Assembly: GCA_002423075.1 (NCBI GenBank)
Contig: DIUS01000121.1
Coordinates: forward strand, 1 to 7,152
Direction of reading: 5' to 3'
Source of the DNA: Microbacteriaceae bacterium UBA6152
GTDB taxonomy: Bacteria; Actinomycetota; Actinomycetes; Actinomycetales; Microbacteriaceae
Length of the DNA stretch: 7,152 bases
The notes under the pieces were generated by a model that searched no databases, was not told the DNA's origin, and saw only the letters and a list, made by a program, of their open reading frames with translations. Shown piece after piece: positions 1 through 5,933 of this stretch (position 1 is the stretch's first letter; every line of letters starts with the position of its first letter). Position numbers and translations under genes: made by a program.

Positions 1-196
1 CGAGCGCGCCGCCAAAGCCGTGGCCGACCTGCGCAACGGCAAAGGTCTCGCGGGCACGCCCGAGCAGCTGATCGAGCGGCTGCAGGCCATGCAGGCACTC
101 GGCATGACCTACGCGATCACCTACTTTGCCGAGGCCGCCTACGACACGAGCGGCATCGAGCTGTTCGAGCAAGAGGTCATGCCGGCACTGCAGTAA
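1..196 (+). CDS. LLM-class (probably F420-dependent) flavin oxidoreductase, C-terminal fragment
   Basis: The first whole codon is at position 2 and the frame runs open for 64 codons to a TAA at 194-196; the rest of the gene lies upstream of the window. The visible residues include GTPEQLIERLQAM, then an ITYFAEAAYDTSGIELF segment, and end VMPALQ. This resembles the C-terminal end of luciferase-like (LLM) TIM-barrel oxidoreductases, in particular the Rv1855c-like F420-dependent group, in which a GTPEQ motif precedes the last helices. These cytoplasmic enzymes use F420 or FMN for hydride transfer. The catalytic and cofactor-binding parts are not in view, so neither cofactor nor substrate can be read from this fragment. 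The next gene lies on the same strand after 49 bases. The family call is by recognition of the tail only. Confidence 0.75.
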   Translation, partial: ERAAKAVADLRNGKGLAGTPEQLIERLQAMQALGMTYAITYFAEAAYDTSGIELFEQEVMPALQ

Positions 197-233
197 TCTC
201 GTCGGGCCGGTCGCCGATGCGGACCGTTGGATC

Positions 234-239
234 GAGAGG
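234..239 (+). promoter_or_regulatory. Ribosome binding site deciding the exporter start
   Basis: GAGAGG matches the anti-Shine-Dalgarno sequence. Its distance to the GTG at 246 is six bases, while the ATG at 240 follows it with no gap. This favours GTG as the start of the LysE-like gene. Confidence 0.6.
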
Positions 240-245
240 ATGCCC

Positions 246-944
246 GTGGTCGAGGCGCTGGTCGCGGGTGTGATCGCGGGATATGCGATCGCGATACCGG
301 TTGGCGCGATAGCGGCGCTACTCATCACCCTGGGGGCCCAGCACGGTGCTCGTGTCGCCGCGGGCGGAGCATTCGGTGCGGCGACCGTCGACGGCCTCTC
401 TGCGACGATCGCAGTCACGGCCGGGGCGGTCATCGCCCCGCTTGTCGCTCTCATTGAAGAGCCTCTGCGCTGGGGCTCGGTCGTGGTGCTCATCGTGCTC
501 GGTGTCGTGATCGCGCTGCCTGCTTTCGGCCGCGGAGACGCGCCGGTTGAAGCCGTCAGGATCACACCAACCGAAACCGGGGGCGAGCTCACCACTGCAA
601 ACGATGCAGCAGGTGCGCCAGGTGCTGCCCCGGCACAGCGCCGGGTGTCTGCCGGGCGGCTGTTCGCTACCGTCGGCGCACTCACGTTCGTCAACCCCGT
701 GACCGTCATCTACTTCGCGGCGCTGATCGGCAGTTCGACGCTCGCCGTCGATGCGGGGGCCGCCGAGCGCATTCTGTTCGTGCTCGCCGCTTTCGCAGCC
801 TCACTGAGTTGGCAGTTGCTACTCACGACCGCCGGCTCTGTCGTGGGGCGGGTGCTCACCGGGCCGACGGGAGCGCGCATGACAGCACTCGTTGGTGGTG
901 CACTCGTGATCGGCCTCGCCGTGCGCGCGGCCCTCGCGCCCTGA
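246..944 (+). CDS. LysE/RhtB-family amino-acid exporter (putative)
   Basis: The 232-residue protein is very hydrophobic, with about six membrane segments (roughly residues 4-28, 36-68, 76-94, 138-163, 173-196 and 210-230). Between the third and fourth lies a hydrophilic Ala/Gly/Thr-rich loop (about 96-136). LysE-type marks are the AIPVGA stretch in the first helix (about 16-21), in the place of the usual PGP motif, and FVNP before the fourth helix (about 148-151). Length fits the family (about 200-235). Members export basic or neutral amino acids and similar small molecules across the inner membrane; the substrate here is unknown. Start: GTG at 246 is preferred because the GAGAGG at 234-239 lies six bases ahead of it. 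An in-frame ATG at 240 directly abuts that site, leaving no spacing, and would add only two residues. A longer in-frame version from 126 would overlap the oxidoreductase. It converges on clpB. Confidence 0.8.
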   Translation: MVEALVAGVIAGYAIAIPVGAIAALLITLGAQHGARVAAGGAFGAATVDGLSATIAVTAGAVIAPLVALIEEPLRWGSVVVLIVLGVVIALPAFGRGDAPVEAVRITPTETGGELTTANDAAGAPGAAPAQRRVSAGRLFATVGALTFVNPVTVIYFAALIGSSTLAVDAGAAERILFVLAAFAASLSWQLLLTTAGSVVGRVLTGPTGARMTALVGGALVIGLAVRAALAP

Positions 945-950
945 CCCGCG

Positions 951-980
951 CCACCGCCACCGCCACCGCCACCGCCACCG
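951..980. repeat. Hexanucleotide tandem repeat (CCACCG)x5
   Basis: Five perfect copies of CCACCG fill 951-980, starting six bases after the exporter stop codon and running into the left arm of the inverted repeat at 978-1048. It is noncoding on both strands. Tracts of this kind can change copy number by slippage. Here that would alter the spacing between the stop codon and the stem-loop, but not a reading frame. Confidence 0.9.
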
Positions 981-1048
981 AGTGTGCCTGTTGCGTACGA
1001 GCGTGCCTGCCCCGGAGGGGAACTCCCGAGCGCAAGAGGCACACTCGG
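978..1048. repeat. Long imperfect inverted repeat between convergent genes (possible bidirectional terminator or REP-like element)
   Basis: Arms 978-995 and 1031-1048 pair at 17 of 18 positions, with a single G-G mismatch (990/1036), around a 35-base loop. The left arm reads GAGTGTGCCTGTTGCG from 980 and the right arm CGCAAGAGGCACACTC to 1046. The loop holds a smaller hairpin, CCCC-GGA-GGGG (1010-1020), and a near copy of the left arm (GAGCGTGCCTG, 999-1009, against GAGTGTGCCTG, 980-990). The element lies 33 bases after the exporter stop and 30 bases after the clpB stop, where a shared terminator is expected. There is no T-tract on either strand, so it is not a classic intrinsic terminator. 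A dispersed palindromic repeat is the alternative. Confidence 0.7.
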
Positions 1049-1078
1049 AGGCGCACGACGGCTTGGGCCGCCGCGACG

Positions 1079-3238
1079 TTACAGCGGCGCACCCTCCATG
1101 CGCTCGACGACGAGGTCGTCGCCACCGGCTGCCACGTCGACCCGCACGACGTCGCCGTCGCTGATCGTGCCCGACAAGATCGCGCGGGCGAGGGCGTCGT
1201 CGATCTCGTGCTGCATCAGGCGGCGCAGCGGGCGCGCTCCATACACGGGATCGTAGCCGCGCTCGGCGAGCCAGGTGCGAGCATCCGGAGTCACCGCCAG
1301 CTGCAGGCGACGCTCGCTCAGGCGACGCTCGAGACGATCGATCTGCAGCGAGACGATCTGGCCGAGGTCGTCGGTCGACAGCGGCGAGAACACGACGATG
1401 TCGTCGAGGCGGTTCACGAACTCGGGCTTGAAGGCCTGCCGCACGATGTCGTTGACGCCCGCGACCTTGGCCGGCCAGTCGAGAGACGGATCGATGAGCA
1501 GCTGCGAGCCCAGGTTCGAGGTCAGAATCAAGATCGTGTTGCGGAAGTCGACCGTGCGGCCCTGGCCGTCGGTGAGACGGCCGTCGTCGAGCACCTGCAG
1601 CAACAGGTCGAAGACCTCGGGGTGCGCCTTCTCGACCTCGTCGAGCAAGATCACCGAGTAGGGTCGGCGGCGCACGGCCTCGGTCAACTGACCGCCTTGC
1701 TCGTAGCCCACATAGCCGGGAGGGGCCCCGATCAGACGCGAGACGCTGAACTTCTCTCCATACTCGCTCATGTCGATGCGCACCATCGACTTCTCGTCGT
1801 CGAACAGGTAGTCGGCGAGCGCCTTCGCGAGTTCGGTCTTACCGACGCCCGTGGGGCCGAGGAAGAGAAACGAGCCCGTGGGGCGGTCGGGGTCGCTAAT
1901 GCCGGCGCGCGTGCGGCGCACGGCCTCGCTCACCGCCACGACGGCGTCTTTCTGGCCGATGATGCGCTTGCCGAGCTCGGCCTCCAGGGTCAGAAGCTTC
2001 TCCGTCTCGCCCTGCGTGAGCTTGTCGACGGGAATGCCCGTCCACACCGCAACGACCGCGGCGATGTCGTCGTCGGTGACCTGGTCGTTGACCATGCGCG
2101 GGCCGCTCTCCACGCTCTCAGCGTCGGCGAGCTGCCTCTCGATGCCCGGAATGATCTCGTAGTTGAGCTTCGAGGCCTGCTGGTATTCGCCCTCGCGCAT
2201 GGCCTTGTCGAGCGCGATGCGCGACTCGTTGAGGCGCGTCTTGAGCTCGCCGACGGCGGTGAGGCCTGACTTCTCGAGGGTCCAGCGCTGCTGCAGCGCA
2301 TCTCGCTGTTGCGTCTTCTCTTTCAGCTCGTCGCGCAGTTTCACGAGCCGCGCCTTCGACGCCTCATCTTTCTCTTTCTTGAGCGCAAGCTCTTCGATCT
2401 CGAGGCGCGTCACGGCGCGCTTGAGTTCGTCGAGCTCGACAGGGCTCGACTCGATCTCCATCTTGAGGCGGCTCGCGGCCTCGTCGACGAGGTCGATCGC
2501 CTTATCCGGCAACTGCCGGCTCGTGATGTAGCGATTGCTGAGCGATGCCGCGGCCACGAGGGCGCTGTCGGCGATCGTGACCTTGTGGTGCGCTTCGTAG
2601 CGCTCTTTCAGGCCGCGCAGAATGGCGACGGTGTCTTCGACGCTCGGCTCGCCCACGAAGACCTGCTGGAAGCGGCGCTCGAGCGCGGCGTCTTTCTCGA
2701 TGTACTCGCGGTACTCGTTGAGCGTCGTCGCACCGATCATGCGCAGTTCACCGCGCGCGAGCATGGGCTTGAGCATATTGGCGGCCGCGACCGAACCCTC
2801 ACCGCCGCCCGCGCCCATGAGCGAGTGCAGTTCGTCAATGAAGGTGATGACCTGGCCGTTCGATTCGTCGATCTCTTTCAGCACGGCCTTGAGGCGCTCT
2901 TCAAACTCACCGCGGTACTTCGCGCCGGCGACGAGCGCCGACAGATCGAGGCTGACGAGCTGTTTGTCTTTGAGTGAGTCGGGCACGTCGCCCGCAACGA
3001 TGCGCTGAGCGAGACCTTCGACGACGGCGGTCTTGCCGACGCCGGGCTCGCCGATGAGCACGGGGTTGTTCTTTGTTCGACGGCTCAGCACCTGGCTCAC
3101 GCGGCGAATCTCGGCATCGCGGCCAATCACCGGGTCGAGCTTGCCCGAGCGCGCGATCTCGGTGAGATTGACGCCGTACTGCTCGAGGGCAGACTTCTGC
3201 TGCTCTTGGCTGGAGGGGGCGCCCTGCATGTTGGCCAT
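1079..3238 (-). CDS. clpB: ATP-dependent chaperone ClpB (disaggregase), form lacking the N-terminal domain
   Basis: ClpB is a cytoplasmic AAA+ hexamer that threads aggregated proteins through its pore and works with DnaK/DnaJ/GrpE. The 719 residues contain, in order: a short linker (1-20); NBD1 with Walker A GEPGVGKT (63-70), pore loop KYRG (107-110) and Walker B VITFIDE (130-136); a full coiled-coil middle domain (about 265-385), which marks ClpB rather than ClpA/ClpX; NBD2 with Walker A GPTGVGKT (461-468), pore loop GYVGY (508-512) and Walker B VILLDE (529-534); and the C-terminal domain with GYDPVYGARPL. Usual ClpB has about 850-870 residues. The roughly 145-residue Clp_N domain is absent, and no remnant is seen upstream before the methyltransferase gene. 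No IGF/IGL-type ClpP-docking loop is evident. Start: ATG at 3238 follows an AGGAG (3247-3251) with eight-base spacing. Likely repressed by HspR through the operator at 3277-3297. Confidence 0.97.
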   Translation of the reverse strand: MANMQGAPSSQEQQKSALEQYGVNLTEIARSGKLDPVIGRDAEIRRVSQVLSRRTKNNPVLIGEPGVGKTAVVEGLAQRIVAGDVPDSLKDKQLVSLDLSALVAGAKYRGEFEERLKAVLKEIDESNGQVITFIDELHSLMGAGGGEGSVAAANMLKPMLARGELRMIGATTLNEYREYIEKDAALERRFQQVFVGEPSVEDTVAILRGLKERYEAHHKVTIADSALVAAASLSNRYITSRQLPDKAIDLVDEAASRLKMEIESSPVELDELKRAVTRLEIEELALKKEKDEASKARLVKLRDELKEKTQQRDALQQRWTLEKSGLTAVGELKTRLNESRIALDKAMREGEYQQASKLNYEIIPGIERQLADAESVESGPRMVNDQVTDDDIAAVVAVWTGIPVDKLTQGETEKLLTLEAELGKRIIGQKDAVVAVSEAVRRTRAGISDPDRPTGSFLFLGPTGVGKTELAKALADYLFDDEKSMVRIDMSEYGEKFSVSRLIGAPPGYVGYEQGGQLTEAVRRRPYSVILLDEVEKAHPEVFDLLLQVLDDGRLTDGQGRTVDFRNTILILTSNLGSQLLIDPSLDWPAKVAGVNDIVRQAFKPEFVNRLDDIVVFSPLSTDDLGQIVSLQIDRLERRLSERRLQLAVTPDARTWLAERGYDPVYGARPLRRLMQHEIDDALARAILSGTISDGDVVRVDVAAGGDDLVVERMEGAPL

Positions 3239-3246
3239 CGTGTGCT

Positions 3247-3251
3247 CTCCT
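3247..3251 (-). promoter_or_regulatory. Ribosome binding site of clpB
   Basis: On the minus strand this reads AGGAG, eight bases before the ATG at 3238. It supports the short ClpB start as the real one rather than an internal site in a longer reading frame. Confidence 0.75.
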
Positions 3252-3276
3252 GCTGGTTGACCTAGTGTCGGATGAA

Positions 3277-3297
3277 CCTGAGTCGGTATGACTCAAC
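3277..3297 (-). promoter_or_regulatory. HAIR operator (HspR-binding inverted repeat) upstream of clpB
   Basis: The plus strand reads CCTGAGT, seven bases, then ACTCAAC. The HAIR consensus from Streptomyces and mycobacteria is CTTGAGT-N7-ACTCAAG, so 12 of 14 arm positions match and the spacer length is exact. It lies 38-58 bases upstream of the clpB start codon. HspR, encoded about 1.2 kb upstream in the same direction, is the expected ligand, with DnaK as co-repressor in the systems studied. Binding here would repress clpB until heat or misfolded protein draws DnaK away. Confidence 0.85.
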
Positions 3298-3301
3298 TTT
3301 A
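3296..3301 (-). promoter_or_regulatory. Candidate -10 element of the clpB promoter
   Basis: The minus strand reads TAAAGT, fitting the TAnnnT form of actinobacterial -10 boxes and overlapping the HAIR arm by two bases. Transcription would then begin inside the operator, with a leader of about 50 bases. The -35 position (about 3319-3324, TGGTTT on the minus strand) is a poor match, so this is tentative. The alternative, with the HAIR arm TTGAGT as -35, finds no good -10 at 16-19 bases. Confidence 0.3.
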
Positions 3302-3331
3302 CTCCTCGCCCCGCTGAGAAACCAGCGAGTG

Positions 3332-3357
3332 CGCCGTGCCATCATGCGCCCACGGCG
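3332..3357 (-). terminator. Possible stem-loop after the methyltransferase gene
   Basis: CGCCGTG (3332-3338) and CACGGCG (3351-3357) form a perfect seven-base inverted repeat with a 12-base loop. It sits 46-71 bases beyond the methyltransferase stop and before the clpB operator, where a terminator of the upstream operon would be expected. No T-tract follows, so its role as a terminator is uncertain. Confidence 0.3.
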
Positions 3358-3402
3358 AACGGGGCACAGTGTCGGATGCGGCGCTCCGGCGCGGCTGCCC
3401 GC

Positions 3403-4509
3403 TCAGCGCTTGCGCGAGACCGTGATCGTGAACTTCGGCGTGCGGGTGACCTGACGTGTCGAGCCCACGGTGCGCTCAAGCGCGGGCGTGTAGGCAAGGT
3501 GGCTGTTCCACACGGCCCAGAGCTGGCCACCTGGTCGCAGCACGCGCGCTGCTTCGACGAAGAGACGCTCGGCGACACCGGTGTGCACTGCCGCGCCCAC
3601 GTGAAACGGCGGGTTGAGCACGATGAGGTCGGCGCTACCGTCTGCCTGCAGCGAGAGGCCGTCGTCACGAACGGCCTCGACCGAGACGTCGTTCGCCTGC
3701 GCCGTGAGCGCTGCACTGGCGACGGCGACGGCTGAGACATCGCTCGCGATGATGTGCGCGCCGGGCGCCCGACGGGCGAGCGTCGTGGCGAGAACGCCGG
3801 TTCCGCATCCCAGATCGATCGCGCGCTCGTAGGCGGGCCACTGGTCGGCGATGTCGAACAAAGCCCTCGTGCCGATATCGAGCGAGGCCCCGGCGAAGAC
3901 ACCCGCGAGCGCGACAATCGTGAGGTCGAGCTGGTCGACGCGCGCTTCGGTCGGCGGTCGCGACGTGACGGCGCGGGGTCGCTGCGCCGTCAGCAGTCGC
4001 GCTTTGCCGCGGGCGAGCGACACGTCGACCTGCTCGAAGCTCTCGCGCAGCACGTCGTTCTGCGTTGGCGTCATGTGCTTGAGCATGTTGCCCGCAAGCA
4101 CCACCAGGTCCGGCGCAGCAGCCCGTGCGATTTCGCGCGCGATGGCGTCGAGCTGGTCGAGGGCGCGCGGGAGGCGCAGAAGCACGAGGCGCGACGCCGC
4201 CGTCACGACCTCGTCAAGCGGGTGCAGCGAGAAGCGGTTCTCGCCGAGCTCGGCCGCGTTGGCCTGCAGAGCCCGCTCGGCCACGAGCGAGTCCGTGTGC
4301 ACGCGCACGTGCTGCGCGCCGAGGGCGAGGGCCCCGAGCGTCAGGGCCCCGTGCGCGTCGCCGATGACGACGACCTCGGCCGGTGCCGACTGCAGGCGCG
4401 GCGCGGCGGTGTCGAGCAGGTAGCGATCGGCGGCATCCCACGCCCTCAGTTCAGCGGTGGCGATGTCGGGGCGACGGCTCAGGCCGTCGAGAAGAGCGTC
4501 GAGGGTCAT
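3403..4509 (-). CDS. RlmG/RsmC-like rRNA (guanine-N2)-methyltransferase, class I SAM-dependent
   Basis: The 368-residue protein has the two-lobe layout of the RlmG/RsmC family. A degenerate N-terminal methyltransferase-like half (about 1-180) carries the RlmG-like AWDAADRYLL (24-32) and VVVIGDAHGAL (46-56). The C-terminal MTS domain has the SAM-binding motif IDLGCGTGVLA (231-241), an acidic SAM-contact residue in SDVS (D257), and the catalytic NPPFH (299-303) typical of enzymes methylating exocyclic amines of guanine. The WNSHLAY stretch (334-340) and the length fit E. coli RlmG (23S G1835) better than RsmC (16S G1207), but the target base in this organism is inferred. No membrane segments. 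The ATG at 4509 lies three bases after the hspR stop, with GAGG seven bases ahead of it inside the end of hspR, so translation is probably coupled to hspR. Confidence 0.85.
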   Translation of the reverse strand: MTLDALLDGLSRRPDIATAELRAWDAADRYLLDTAAPRLQSAPAEVVVIGDAHGALTLGALALGAQHVRVHTDSLVAERALQANAAELGENRFSLHPLDEVVTAASRLVLLRLPRALDQLDAIAREIARAAAPDLVVLAGNMLKHMTPTQNDVLRESFEQVDVSLARGKARLLTAQRPRAVTSRPPTEARVDQLDLTIVALAGVFAGASLDIGTRALFDIADQWPAYERAIDLGCGTGVLATTLARRAPGAHIIASDVSAVAVASAALTAQANDVSVEAVRDDGLSLQADGSADLIVLNPPFHVGAAVHTGVAERLFVEAARVLRPGGQLWAVWNSHLAYTPALERTVGSTRQVTRTPKFTITVSRKR

Positions 4510-4512
4510 CCC

Positions 4513-4929
4513 TCAGCCTCGTCGCAGTGGGCGCCAGACGACCAGTTGGTTCGCCCTCTGCACGCGCGTGCCGGCCTTGATCGACACGACATCGCCCTCG
4601 GCACCTGCGGCGAAGACCCGCCGACCGGGGCGTGCGAGCAGCTCGTCGGCGAGCGCCGTCTCGAGTTCACGCACGCGCGCGCGCAAGGCGATGACCTCAT
4701 TCTCGAGCTCGAGAATGCGGCGGATTCCCTCGAGGTTCAGTCCCTCCCCGCTCAGCCGCGCGATCTCGCGCAACTGCACGACATCGCGCATCGAGTACCG
4801 GCGGCTCTGACCGGCTGTGCGCGTGGGCGAGACGAGCCCGAGACGGTCGTACTGCCGCAACGTCTGCGGGTGCATGCCGGCGAGCTCAGCAGCAACGGCG
4901 ATCGCGAAGATCGGGCTGTTCTCGTCCAT
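4513..4929 (-). CDS. hspR: HspR, MerR-family heat-shock repressor
   Basis: The 138-residue protein begins with a MerR-type winged helix-turn-helix: VAAELAGMHPQTLRQYDRLGLV (about 12-33), then the wing with SRRYSMRDV (42-50) and LNLEGIRRILELE (65-77), followed by a coiled-coil dimer helix (about 78-100). The C-terminal LVVWRP tail is a hydrophobic end shared with mycobacterial HspR as I know it. HspR binds HAIR operators and represses dnaK and clpB operons; in Streptomyces DnaK is its co-repressor. Start: ATG at 4929 is preferred, since family members begin close to the ENSPIFAI segment and a G-rich GGGGGTGG lies a few bases ahead. An in-frame GTG at 4938 would add three residues. The gene follows dnaJ by 19 bases (10 for the GTG start). 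Confidence 0.95.
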   Translation of the reverse strand: MDENSPIFAIAVAAELAGMHPQTLRQYDRLGLVSPTRTAGQSRRYSMRDVVQLREIARLSGEGLNLEGIRRILELENEVIALRARVRELETALADELLARPGRRVFAAGAEGDVVSIKAGTRVQRANQLVVWRPLRRG

Positions 4930-4948
4930 GGCGTCCACCCCCGTCGCC

Positions 4949-5926
4949 CTATCCTTGCGCGCGAGCGATCAGGTCGTCACGCGGATTCTCGGCGGGCAGA
5001 GCTGCCGCGAACGCCTGCAGGTGTTTCTGCGCTTCGGCGCTGAGATGCGCGGGCACCGCCACCTGCACAGTCGCGAGCAGGTCACCCGTGCCCTTGCTCG
5101 TCGTCACGCCGCGCCCCTTGACACGCAGCACGCGACCGCTCGGAGTGCCGGGCGCCACCTTGAGCTTGACGGGAGCGCCTCCCAGCGTGGGCACTTCGAT
5201 GGTCGAGCCCAACGCGGCCTCGACGAAGGTCACGGGAACATCGACTCGCAGGTGGATGCCGTCGCGCTCGAAGACGGGATGCTTGCGCACCTGCACCGTG
5301 AGCACCAGGTCTCCGGCCTCGCCGCCGTCGGGGCTCGGCTCACCTTTGCCGCGCAGACGAATCTTCTGCCCGTCGGCCACACCGGCGGGGATCTTAACCT
5401 GCAGCGGCTTGCCCCCGCCAGGGCGCTCGAGCGTCACGGTGTCGCCCTTAATCGCGGTCATGAACTCCAGACCCACGGTCGCGACCTGGTCGCGGCCCTT
5501 GGTCGGACCACCGTAGCCGCGAAAGCCGCCGCTCGTCTGGCCGAACCGGCCGTTGCCGAACATGCCGCCGAAGATGTCCTCGAAGCCGCCGGGGGCGGTG
5601 CGCGGGCCTCCGCGCTGACCGGCACCGAACATCCCCCCGAAGACGTCGTCGAAGCCCCCCGGAGCGCCACCCGCGGTGAAGCGGGCGCCCGAGCCCATGG
5701 CGCGCACCTGGTCGTACTCGGCGCGCTGCGCGGGGTCGCTCAGCACCGAGTGCGCTTCGCTGATCTCTTTGAAGCGCGCCTCGGCGGCGGCATCACCCGG
5801 GTTCGAGTCGGGGTGAAATCGCCGTGCGAGCTTGCGGTAGGCCCTCTTGAGCTCAGCCTCAGAGACATCTTTCTTCACGCCGAGCACGGCATAGAAGTCT
5901 TTCTCGAACCAGTCTTGACTGGCCAT
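4949..5926 (-). CDS. dnaJ: DnaJ co-chaperone, type II (no zinc finger)
   Basis: DnaJ stimulates DnaK ATP hydrolysis and delivers substrates. The 325 residues show a J-domain (about 9-73) with the essential HPD at 38-40, a Gly/Phe-rich linker (about 78-140), and two beta-sandwich substrate domains (about 145-300), with KIPAGVADGQKIRL and LGSTIEVPTL as typical stretches. No CxxCxGxG repeats occur, so the zinc-finger domain of classical DnaJ (about 375 residues) is absent and the protein is CbpA-like. The G/F linker holds two near-identical units, APGGFDDVFGGMFGAG (88-103) and APGGFEDIFGGMFGNG (111-126). Start: ATG at 5926, seven bases after the grpE stop, with an AGGTGAGG site partly overlapping that stop. 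Its place in the dnaK operon indicates that it is the main Hsp40 partner here. Confidence 0.95.
   Translation of the reverse strand: MASQDWFEKDFYAVLGVKKDVSEAELKRAYRKLARRFHPDSNPGDAAAEARFKEISEAHSVLSDPAQRAEYDQVRAMGSGARFTAGGAPGGFDDVFGGMFGAGQRGGPRTAPGGFEDIFGGMFGNGRFGQTSGGFRGYGGPTKGRDQVATVGLEFMTAIKGDTVTLERPGGGKPLQVKIPAGVADGQKIRLRGKGEPSPDGGEAGDLVLTVQVRKHPVFERDGIHLRVDVPVTFVEAALGSTIEVPTLGGAPVKLKVAPGTPSGRVLRVKGRGVTTSKGTGDLLATVQVAVPAHLSAEAQKHLQAFAAALPAENPRDDLIARAQG
5549..5665 (-). repeat. Tandem duplication in the G/F region of dnaJ
   Basis: Two 48-base units (5618-5665 and 5549-5596) lie 69 bases apart and encode the 16-residue units ending MFGAG and MFGNG. They differ at three residues (D/E, V/I, A/N) and mostly at third codon positions, so the duplication is in frame and not very recent. 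Confidence 0.8.
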
Positions 5927-5933
5927 GCCTCAC

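Noticed and set aside
126..245. Extended N-terminus for the LysE-like exporter starting at 126.
   Set aside because: It would overlap the end of the oxidoreductase by 71 bases, and the added residues are Arg/Ser-rich with no membrane character. The ribosome site at 234-239 supports a start at 246.
710..1042. A minus-strand frame with a run of glycines.
   Set aside because: The glycine run is only the reverse reading of the CCACCG repeat; the rest is antisense to the exporter.
809..2269. A 486-codon open frame on the plus strand opposite clpB.
   Set aside because: It is antisense to conserved ClpB domains and overlaps the exporter end; its composition (Arg, Ala and His rich, with no recognisable domain) is typical of a GC-rich shadow frame.
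3381..3392. Short hairpin GCGC-TCCG-GCGC after the methyltransferase stop.
   Set aside because: Only four base pairs and no T-tract; expected often by chance at this GC content.
3239..3402. A possible remnant of the missing ClpB N-domain upstream of clpB.
   Set aside because: The region is only 164 bases, carries the HAIR operator and a ribosome site, and its frames do not resemble a Clp_N domain.
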